Positions 1 to 7,574 of a stretch of 64,000 nt of DNA are shown in pieces. This stretch comes from Brienomyrus brachyistius (Eukaryota > Chordata > Actinopteri > Osteoglossiformes > Mormyridae). A model generated the notes under the pieces. That model was not told where the DNA came from, did no database searches, and was given only the letters and a program-made list of their open reading frames with translations. The stretch lies in assembly GCF_023856365.1 (NCBI RefSeq), contig NC_064555.1:16192254-16256253 (forward strand), given 5' to 3'. Positions within the stretch are counted from its first letter, which is position 1; each line of letters starts with the position of its first letter. Both the position numbers and the translations under genes were made by a program.

Positions 1-660
1 CGAAATGAATCAGGTGTTTCATACCGGTGATAGTTGGTGCAGCTACCTCCTTGGAGAGAGTCCTTAAAGAGTAATAAAGCATGCATAATTATTTTGACTA
101 TATAACCAAATCCCGTTCTACATATAAAATTAATGTAGAGCTACAGTATCTGTCAAAAGGCTGTGAAGGTCTACTGAATCATTTGTCTTTCAACCAGATA
201 ACAACTCAAAGCACACCTCCAGGTTATGCAAGTGTGGTGGTATCTTGTGAAGAAGGAAAGATGTGTTGTGACAGATGACCTGGCCCCCACAATCCCCTGA
301 CTTATTCCCTATAGAGCTAGTTTGGGATGAGTTGGATCGAAGAGTAAGAATGAAGGTAGGCAACATGTGCCCAGAACTTGTGGATCCTCCATCAGCACTG
401 TTGTAGTCTGCTGGGAAGCTTCTCCATCTGGGAGATGGTTGGAAGAATGCCGAGAGTCTGCAATGATGTCATCAAAGTAAAGGGGGCTATTTTGAAAAGC
501 CTAAAATTTGAGAGAACTTTTGAAATGTTCAGCACTTTTCTAGGTCATTGCATAACTTGATGTGTATTACTTGAGGCCTTATGCAATAAGGTGAATAGCA
601 TAGCTACAAGAGACAAATGCTTTGAAAGCAGGGGTGTCCAGACTTTTGACTGGTATTGTA
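1..660 (+). pseudogene. Relic of a Tc1-like transposon (3' part and right inverted repeat)
   Basis: Translating about 195-490 gives, with stops and frameshifts, the C-terminal part of a Tc1-type transposase. A stretch near 277-340 reads WPPQSPDLFPIELVWDEL, which is the conserved region around the catalytic glutamate of DD34E enzymes. The 3' end at about 631-660 carries the typical Tc1 terminal repeat, seen as TGTCCAGACTTTTGACTG. The 5' part of the element lies outside the window or has been lost; positions 1-190 cannot be assigned with certainty. Several stops and frame changes show the copy is dead. A second relic of the same family lies at 19361-19740 in opposite orientation. Confidence 0.75.
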
Positions 661-1927
661 TATGGATGCTGTTTTGTCATAAATTTACTCTCAAGTATGG
701 CCAGACCTTGTATGTGAGGAGCAGACCTTGGGTTTGAAAGTGCCAGTACATTATATAGACAGAAAATCTGTCTAATGTGACAGACACTTCATTAATCACA
801 AAGAAAATTGCAGTATATGAATACACACATTTTAAACAGCAAAAGGTATTTGGACATTAATAGACAAACTTAAGAGAGAAGTATGAATAAGAACTGTGCA
901 AAGATTGTCAGGGTAATGTCTCAAATAAATGATGTGCAAACCCACAAAATCTCCATGTGAGTGTGCATGGGGTATGATTTTGTCTGCATCTTTTGACGCG
1001 ATTAACAAACGTTGCCTAATGGTGCTCAGCGACACATCTTGCTTCCCCGTACGAATAAGTACGGCATGCACAGTGGGAGCGGCCGGCCATGTCGCAATAT
1101 TAACATGAGTAGATGTAATGGATTTATGATGAGCAGTATCATTATCTCAGCAGAGGTGGAATTCTCCAGGAGGATGGTGGAATGGAGCCAAGGGCTGTAA
1201 CCAGCGAGGGTAAGAGCAGATTAAAATAGACGAGAAACCGGCATTAACTCGTTCCTCTTTGGTGGAAAGCCAACCAAAGCACTTCTCAAAGAGGCTGTTC
1301 TCAGAGTCCAGATGAACTTCAGATCAATGAACATGTTCTATGCGGGGGAAAATCTGCTAAATACTTTGATCTGTTATCACAGTGCGGCACAGACAAACAC
1401 AGAAGCATCTTCAAGAAGTTTCTGGTTGAAGTAAAGCTATCTACCCCAAAACCAAGAAATCCATTTAATCAACAAGCACATTAACTTACTTACCCCTTTG
1501 CCTATACTGTAGATTGTAAGTATCACACAGATTTAACAGAGTATACTGTATCTCTCCAGCAGTTCTTGAAAGCTAGGCATGGATCATTTCCAATGTACAA
1601 GAGGCACAGAATTCTGGAGTAAAATTTCTGTAAAGCCCACGCACAGACATGGTGATCTTCTGCATGGTTTTGTGGCTCGTGTATGTTAACAGAATCTTAT
1701 CTTTGTCACTGCAAAAAATAACAGAACAGAATTTGTAGTCTTTTTGGAAGTGGCAAGTGATGTTTTGTTGGAGGCGTACAGAGCTTGTGTGTGTGGATAT
1801 GAAACAAACCCAGGGATGGAAAAAAAACTAAACAAAACCTTGTACAGTGTTATTCATCTGAAAAAGTAAATGTTTTTGTTTTTTGTTGAAATGGGTCTTG
1901 AAATTGAGTACAATATATCAATGCAAA
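661..1927. other. Unassigned non-coding stretch
   Basis: No repeat, RNA gene or convincing exon recognised. Short open frames here have no recognisable domain. Confidence 0.5.
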
Positions 1928-2121
1928 GTTCCAGCCGTTGCTGCAGTCCGTGTCCAGCTTTCGCCTGTCGCATTATCTGGCCCTGCTGGGTTTCAGAAGC
2001 ACATTGTTCCACCCCAAAGTGTACAGATGGTCAAACAACAAAGTGGCAGGGCTGTAATCAGCCAGGACATCATGGCAAATGGCCCATGGGAGGATGGACA
2101 GGCAATTGGCTCTACCATGTG
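1928..2121 (+). other. Short coding-like segment of unknown identity
   Basis: An open frame at 1883-2125 is more balanced in composition than its AT-rich surroundings. It is rich in Val, Ala, Pro, Gln and Ser from about 1928 on, and its GC content jumps at that point. A possible donor-like GTAGGA follows at about 2122, but the upstream acceptor is poor. It could be a fragment of a processed pseudogene, an isolated exon, or chance. I do not recognise the peptide. Confidence 0.15.
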
Positions 2122-2232
2122 GTAGGAATGATGTAGAACCAAATACTACTCATCTGTAGTGGAGGAAACGCAGTATTGGATGCCTAGTTTATATATCTTT
2201 TTTTCTATCAGTCTTAAATTTACAACTTGATA

Positions 2233-2590
2233 ATGTCCATCCATCCATCCATTTTCCAAACCGCTTATCCTACTGGGTCGCGGGGGGTCCAGAGCCTATC
2301 CCGGAAGCAATGGGCACGAGGCAGGGAACAACCCAGGATGGGGGGCCAGCCCATCGCAGGGCACACTCACACACCATTCACTCATGCATGCACACCTACG
2401 GGCAGTTTAGCAATTCCAATCAGCCTCAGCATGTTTTTTGGACTGTGGGGGGAAACCGGAGTACCCGGAGGAAACCCCACGATGACATGGGGAGAACATG
2501 CAAACTCCACACACATGTGACCCAGGCGGAGACTCGAACCCGGGTCCCAGAGGTGTGAGGCAACAGTGTGAGGTACCACCATACCGCCCC
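2233..2590 (+). repeat. Dispersed fish repeat (CATCC-type), plus orientation
   Basis: Starts with a CATCC run followed by TTTTCCAAACCGCTTATCC and goes on through recognisable blocks such as ACCCAGGATGGGG, CATCGCAGGGCACACTCACA and GGGGAGAACATGCAAACTCC, up to CCACCATACCGCCCC. The same blocks recur in reverse orientation at 29465-29776 and 37845-38105, and in damaged form at 25317-25830, 33130-33298 and about 43970-44060. This abundance marks a dispersed retroposon or transposon-derived repeat of teleost genomes. I do not assign the family name. Confidence 0.8.
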
Positions 2591-2642
2591 TACTTGATAA
2601 TGTCATCAGGTTTTATGATTTCTTGCATGTTCATGTACATAC

Positions 2643-2646
2643 ATGG
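2643..2646. repeat. Target site duplication of the LTR element, left copy (ATGG)
   Basis: ATGG immediately precedes the TG of the left LTR and is repeated at 13949-13952 right after the CA of the right LTR. A 4-bp duplication is usual for gammaretrovirus-like and many Ty3-like integrases. Confidence 0.85.
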
Positions 2647-3061
2647 TGTAGGAATTATTAGCTCAGGTAAATTTTAATATCTCCACCAATATGTTTTGAG
2701 ATTAATTAACTTTTAATTAATTATTATTTAATGCTGATTATTAACCAATTGTTATGCCGAATGGTCGGCTCCTCCAAACTCAATTGCGAATCCCCGATAT
2801 CTGTTAATGTGAGACTTAAATGGGATTCATTAATAACCAGTATCGCTTAATAACCTGGGTTAGTAGGCTCGTCCAGCGAGCTGCGTCACCAGGTAATGTA
2901 AACGATCGGTAGCGAAGCTCCCCTCACGGCCGATGAGAGAGAGTCTCGCGATATTTCAGGCGAGTTTAGAGGTTTCAGAGCGTAGTAGCCAGATCGCACA
3001 GAGGCAGGGACTATTGTGAGCACTCAATGACGGAGGCTGAAGTTGTGTAAAAAGACATGCA

Positions 3062-3067
3062 TTTATT
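3062..3067 (-). promoter_or_regulatory. Putative polyadenylation signal in the left LTR
   Basis: TTTATT on the plus strand reads AATAAA on the minus strand. It lies downstream of the putative TATA box in transcript direction, where an R/U5 boundary signal would be expected. As this LTR is the 3' one, it would end the element's transcript. Confidence 0.45.
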
Positions 3068-3555
3068 CCTACAACTAACATAAGACAAACATTACACCTA
3101 ACAAACAATAAACATGGAATAACGGAATAGACACAAACGATGTAATCATGAAAATGCAATGACCAGATTTAAAATGATTAACCTAAAAAGGGAAAAACTG
3201 TTCTGCAAAGCAAGCAGTTTGTAAGGATTATAAACCTAAAGGAATATAGCAGGTGAATAGGACAGTTTAGGTTGTTAGAAAGGAAAGGAAGTTGGTTTAC
3301 TTGGATGCAGGAAAGAGGGAGGTCTTTGCAGTTGGTTGCAGTGGCTGATGAGCTGATGGGTGATGGCTCTCAGGGAGGCGCGGTGTCTGCAGCGGTTGTT
3401 GGAGTGGAGTTCCTCCGGTTCTTTCTTCTGGTGAAGCTTGGGCTGAGTTGCAGTTCTTTGGGTCTTCACCGACGGGCTTTAAGAACGCTGCTTGTTTCTC
3501 CTTTTTCTTCCCTGTTTCTCCGCTTTTCTCCTCCGCTTTGTTCTGAGATGCCAGG

Positions 3556-3562
3556 TTTTATA
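3556..3562 (-). promoter_or_regulatory. Putative TATA box of the left LTR
   Basis: The minus strand reads TATAAAA within GCTATAAAACC. With the AATAAA about 490 nt further on it fits a U3-R-U5 layout in which transcription starts near 3525-3535. The same motif in the right LTR is the one that would drive the element. Confidence 0.45.
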
Positions 3563-4502
3563 GCATAAGGTTCGTGATTAGGAGTGACCAGGAATTTGAG
3601 TCCTGGACCAATGGCTGACCATCCATTTGGCGGGCTTTCGGAAGGGGGTCGGTATCAGTCCTTTTGGGATTTATGACCAGACTGACTTCTCTGGTAATGG
3701 TGATTTTCATTAGGCTGGTGTAACTTTTGATATATCCACTTTTGTGGTAACCATTGACCAGATTTGGAAACTGGAGTGATTTTCCTTCGGTTTGATACCA
3801 AACATGCCGTACCAGCCCAGCGGTTCACACCAAATACCATCTGTGATGATTAATTAATGATTACTTATATTATGCTATTATGTTATGTTCTTTTACTCAC
3901 ACCAGTATATGGTACAGGTGGTTTAGGTTGTACCTCAACAGATATTACCCTTTATACAGACATTATATGACATATTCTCATGTCATAAGCACATCTTACC
4001 CTTAGATAGGCATGGTAGAATACAAAGATCAGATAAGGGTTGCCGAGGAATGTGGCAAAGAAAAGGGGGGGGAGAAGGTTTGTCAAACAAAGAAAAAGAA
4101 TCTCCAAAAGTTAAGACACATTCGAACATAACCTGTACATATCTGTATATTAAGATTAGTAGTCAAGAGTAAATACATATACAGATATACAAAAGCCAAA
4201 CTTAAAAGAAACTTTCTGTGGGGTGCTGGGTGAGTGGTATGTAAGGCAGGACGTCGGGGGATGGGGTTGTGTGCCAAGTCGAGGGGCCCCTGTCCCTGGG
4301 GATCCACTCTGCTATCTGTAGGTTGTTAAAGCTTTGGGCAATAAAAGTTGGAGTGCTGGCCTCCCTGGTTATCTATGTGTGTGGGGTCACAAACCCCCCT
4401 TTGGGGCCTAGGTCGATGTGTGCCTTCTCGTACCAGGGTAGGCCTTGTCTCAGGCCACCTGGAATTTAAGCTTTGTGATATGTGCATGTGTGATCCTACA
4501 TA

Positions 4503-4513
4503 TCCCCCCTTTC
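4503..4513 (-). promoter_or_regulatory. Polypurine tract
   Basis: The minus strand reads GAAAGGGGGGA, two bases (TA) before the TG of the 3' LTR. This is where the primer for plus-strand DNA synthesis is expected. Its position confirms the element runs on the minus strand. Confidence 0.85.
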
Positions 4514-4533
4514 GGCTGATGATGGCATTGCCA

Positions 4534-4935
4534 TCATTCAGGCGACGGAAGTTGAAACAGGATCATCCACATGCAACGAGGCACATGAAAGTTCCCGTTG
4601 TTCGGCACTCTGGGTGGTACAGTGACTGGATGGACAGGGAGGAGGCGCAAGGGCTGGCCCCTGGCTTCTGGGACAGCAAGGAGTGGTGAACCCTCTGTCG
4701 AACAGGGTGCCGCAGCTCCCAGCAAGGCGTCCAGGAACCTCTCGGGCAGTCGATTGGACTCAGCTTGGTTCACGGTCGTTGGGTAACTGCTCCAGCATGT
4801 GGGTAGTGTCCACGGCAGCATGATGCATGGCATCCTGGGTCCATCGGACACCTGTCCCACTCGTTTGGCGTCTCTCATGGAGGTAATGGGCTCGGTCGAC
4901 ATCGTCAGACGAATACTCGCTGTATGTGGGTACAA
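4534..4935 (-). CDS. Hypothetical 133-aa open frame in the 3' part of the LTR element
   Basis: Open frame between pol and the 3' LTR, on the element's coding strand. It is rich in Pro, Arg and Leu and has no signal peptide, membrane span or motif I know. It ends only about 33 nt before the 3' LTR. It could be a fragment of a lost gene (env or accessory) or a chance frame; the opposite strand also has shorter open frames here. Low confidence that it is translated. Confidence 0.2.
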   Translation of the reverse strand: MYPHTASIRLTMSTEPITSMRDAKRVGQVSDGPRMPCIMLPWTLPTCWSSYPTTVNQAESNRLPERFLDALLGAAAPCSTEGSPLLAVPEARGQPLRLLPVHPVTVPPRVPNNGNFHVPRCMWMILFQLPSPE

Positions 4936-5399
4936 CAGTTAGTAATCAAGAGACCGGGCTGTTCCCGGAAGACAATGCCTGACGGAGGCCCAGGGGATGC
5001 CCTCTTGGACTGGGGCCTCACCCCTCCTGGCTGAGTAACGCTAGTAGCAGGGCAGCGTCATCCTAGTGGTAAGGGGATAGAAAATAAGGACCGGATTAGG
5101 AGTGAGGGGGTGAGTCAAGACTGATTTGGAGTGTGGTGCACCCTTGTGCAAAGGGGACAGGAAAAAGATATAGTGGCAACAATTCTCGGCCAGAGGACAA
5201 TTGTAAAGAAACAAACGTGACAAGAAAATGCAAAACCGGATCCTCTTCAGTAATTTCCCGGGCACGCGTGAGCCACCCCAGGTCCTTACCAAAAACAACA
5301 ACCAAAGAAAATGAGAAGTTATCAAAACAAACAAACAGATAAACAAAAACATCAAGATCACCCAGATATCAGTAGTCAAGCCCACCACATTGGTCTACC

Positions 5400-7571
5400 C
5401 TATCTGTGACCTTCTCTCCTTCCCTTCCTCTTTGTTCTTCTCTCTTGGGGGTTTTGGGGAGATTTGAACTGGAAAAGTTGTCCTTCTTTTGGTTGGAATT
5501 GGCAGCAGACCAGACATCCTTTCACATATTCCGTCACATCCTGTCGCATGTTAGGCCAGTAGGCTACTTGACTAAGTGCCTCATAGGTTGTTTTGGCATT
5601 GCGGTGGCCTGCACAGGGTGCGTCGTGGGCGTACAGTAGCATGACCCCCCTTTGTGCCTGAGGGACCACGAGCCGTGGTGAAGTGTGGGCATCAGGGACA
5701 TGAAGAGGTACGCCCTCGGCAAGATGAAGAGAGGATAAAGCCGTCATCAGGTGATGGAGGTCAGGCAGGGATTCTTGGTCAGTTGTGGAGATCGAGTTCG
5801 CAGCGGGGTCGCGGAGGTGATCGAAGACCGTGCTGAGCACAGAATCAGTGGGCTGGAGGGAGACGATGTCGGAGTAGGAAACCTGAGGGGAAAGTTCCAA
5901 CAGTGAAATCGTTGGCGGTGGGGCAGATGCTCGGCTGTGACTGCGGGTGACGATCTGGACAGCGTGGGTGGGTGGGAGGGGACAAAACTCCCATGAATCA
6001 CCATGCAGTGCTCCTGCTTTGGCAAGTGCATCCGTGTGGTCATGGTGTTTGACTGGCTTGTTCCCTGATGTCTTGAAGCCATTCTGTGTCCAGTGAGGGA
6101 GATAGCACATGAAGCTGAGACGTGTATAGCTGGAGTCTTTGCAGATCAGCAGGTACTCTACTCCATGTTCGGAGGCCACCTCCCGGGCGATTAAGATTGT
6201 TGCCAGCTTCGCATACTGCGATGTGTGAGGACAGAGCTTGAGCTGTTGTGGTGGGACGAGGTCGTCGTTGAGCCCCAGAATGCTTGCTCTAGCTTTCAGG
6301 GTCCCCTTTTGTTTGAATGCGCGTCCATCTACATAAATGGTGATCATGTCTTGAGAGACATTCTCATCAACGTAGTGGTGTTGCGACGGTTCCATTGGCG
6401 TCGGCGTGTCCAAAATGCTGGGTGCTGCTGGTCCCTCCCGAGAATAGTAGTGGCAGCTGGGTGACTGTACTGTGTCAGGCTGGGCAGTTATAGCATGGAT
6501 TGTCAGGTGTTGGTCACCAGCAAGCTCCATGTCACATACAGTCCCTTCTGTCACTGGATATTTTTCTACCCCCATGGTCATTACCACATCTGTGACTTCC
6601 ATGCCTTGGAGCCATATGCCTTTCCTGATCTTGGGGCTGAAGGATCCTGAGGTAGGGTCCAGCCTACACAGGAAGGAGTCATGGTGCTGGCATGGGTCTC
6701 TCGTGTCACGATTCTGATCTCCAGCTGGGTACTCTCCATGGTGTGGAGTGAGGTCTGAGGATGCAGCCAGGGTTTGACATTCCTGTGTGGCTGCGTCAGG
6801 TTTCCACAGTGGCAGTGGTTCTATAACTTGAGCCCAAATTTTCAGACATTGGAAGTCTAACATCGGCTCGAACCGGTTCAGCAAATCTTTCCCAATGAGG
6901 AGAGGAATGGACTCAAGTTGGGAAATGTATACTGGGTGCATTACATTCATGGGACCGATGGACCAATTGAGGGGTATCATGTGATCCATCCTGGTGCCCA
7001 CTGGTGAATACGCCAGTACGTCCAAAGAGCATTTCCTCGGCTGGAGGGTTTTGTTCTTCTGGGCGGCTAGGTGCTGCACTTGGCAGAAAAGACTGGCTGA
7101 CATTAGGGTGATGTCTGCTGCAGTGTCGATGAGGGCCTCCAGGGTGAGAACATCTTCCAGGGTGATGGAGAGGTAGAATTTCTTGGCTACCCCCCTTTCC
7201 ACCAGATCTCCCAGGAGCTGTGGCACAAGGGCCTGGCCAGGAATTGGTGAGGCCTCACCACAGTAGGGGTGGTGCTCTTCTGAGTCACGGCACACAACTA
7301 GGACAGCGTTGCCAGGTGCTGGTGGGGGCTCCTCCTCTTGATCGAGCTCTGTGTTGGTGACGGCAACATCAGGTGCTCTTACCAGGCCTGAGTCGGCAGC
7401 TTTTTCTAGTTGAGGTGGGACGTCTTCAGTTGTTCCAATATCTCTGGTAGGGAAAGCTGATGGCTGTTGAGTGTTACTTAGGGCTGACATCCAAGGGAGT
7501 CTGGGGGCATTGTCTGGTTTGGGTTCTGGTGAGGATTGTGGGGTCGTGCGTGTTTTGTGCTTCAGTCCTAG
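5400..7571 (-). CDS. pol: Partial Pol: retropepsin-like, RNase H-like and integrase zinc-finger regions, without reverse transcriptase
   Basis: The frame is open from just after the gag TGA (7571) to TAG at 5402-5400. The first Met is at 7490, so numbering below starts there (696 aa). Residues about 105-220 resemble a retroviral aspartic protease: active-site motif IDTAADITLMS (D at 122) and a late LLIGKDLLNRF. The motif has Ala where DTGA-type enzymes have Gly. A 150-residue linker follows with no YxDD box or other reverse-transcriptase motif. Residues about 380-500 resemble RNase H: YVDGRAF, CKDSSY and HTDALA supply three acidic residues, but the expected Glu is Lys in YAKLAT (about 427). 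Residues about 612-665 form the integrase HHCC finger (HDAPCAGH ... CLVC). The frame then ends in a basic tail without the DDE core. It is probably translated only as Gag-Pol by readthrough. The product cannot by itself reverse transcribe or integrate. Confidence 0.85.
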   Translation of the reverse strand, partial: LGLKHKTRTTPQSSPEPKPDNAPRLPWMSALSNTQQPSAFPTRDIGTTEDVPPQLEKAADSGLVRAPDVAVTNTELDQEEEPPPAPGNAVLVVCRDSEEHHPYCGEASPIPGQALVPQLLGDLVERGVAKKFYLSITLEDVLTLEALIDTAADITLMSASLFCQVQHLAAQKNKTLQPRKCSLDVLAYSPVGTRMDHMIPLNWSIGPMNVMHPVYISQLESIPLLIGKDLLNRFEPMLDFQCLKIWAQVIEPLPLWKPDAATQECQTLAASSDLTPHHGEYPAGDQNRDTRDPCQHHDSFLCRLDPTSGSFSPKIRKGIWLQGMEVTDVVMTMGVEKYPVTEGTVCDMELAGDQHLTIHAITAQPDTVQSPSCHYYSREGPAAPSILDTPTPMEPSQHHYVDENVSQDMITIYVDGRAFKQKGTLKARASILGLNDDLVPPQQLKLCPHTSQYAKLATILIAREVASEHGVEYLLICKDSSYTRLSFMCYLPHWTQNGFKTSGNKPVKHHDHTDALAKAGALHGDSWEFCPLPPTHAVQIVTRSHSRASAPPPTISLLELSPQVSYSDIVSLQPTDSVLSTVFDHLRDPAANSISTTDQESLPDLHHLMTALSSLHLAEGVPLHVPDAHTSPRLVVPQAQRGVMLLYAHDAPCAGHRNAKTTYEALSQVAYWPNMRQDVTEYVKGCLVCCQFQPKEGQLFQFKSPQNPQERRTKRKGRREGHR

Positions 7572-7574
7572 TCA
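7569..7574 (-). promoter_or_regulatory. In-frame gag stop in readthrough context (TGA CTA G)
   Basis: On the minus strand gag ends ...GAT CCA AAA TGA CTA GGA. The 27 codons between the TGA and the first Met of pol contain no stop and are in the same frame (9569 minus 7490 equals 693 codons). UGA followed by CUAG is a known strong readthrough context in animal mRNAs and alphaviruses. Gamma- and epsilonretroviruses make Gag-Pol by suppressing one stop between gag and pol. Together this points to programmed readthrough rather than a random nonsense mutation. Confidence 0.75.

Larger units (their letters stand above)
2647..4500 (-). repeat. Left LTR (3' LTR of the minus-strand element), 1854 bp
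   Basis: Begins TGTAGGAATT and ends TCCTACA on the plus strand, giving TG...CA termini. It matches 12088-13948 almost base for base. I find one substitution (A at 3987 versus C at 13428) and a G-run that is 7 nt shorter (around 4065-4072). All small open frames inside it recur in the other LTR and are not genes. Its length is unusual for a retrovirus-like LTR (commonly 0.3-1 kb), though foamy-type LTRs can be this long. Confidence 0.95.
4501..5399 (-). other. 3' internal region of the LTR element, no recognisable env
   Basis: About 0.9 kb between the pol stop and the 3' LTR. It holds two open frames on the element's coding strand: 4935-4534 (133 aa) and 5388-5041 (115 aa, with a strongly hydrophobic stretch at about residues 9-32). 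Neither shows a recognisable retroviral envelope signature or other domain to me. The region is too short for a full env gene of typical length. It may be an env remnant, an accessory region, or non-coding sequence retained for packaging. Confidence 0.5.

Noticed and set aside
2233..2590. Host gene exon (97-aa and 82-aa frames)
   Set aside because: The sequence is a dispersed repeat found several times in this window.
2956..4469. Six small open frames in the left LTR, repeated exactly at 12397-13917
   Set aside because: They repeat because the LTRs are identical; none has a motif and some overlap on opposite strands.
5041..5388. Env transmembrane subunit in the 115-aa frame
   Set aside because: The hydrophobic stretch is at the N-terminus and no cysteine motif or fusion region is recognisable; the sequence is too short to decide.
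7569..7574. The gag TGA as an inactivating nonsense mutation
   Set aside because: The frame continues openly into protease with CTAG following the stop, and gag/pol separation by one stop is normal for this kind of retrovirus.
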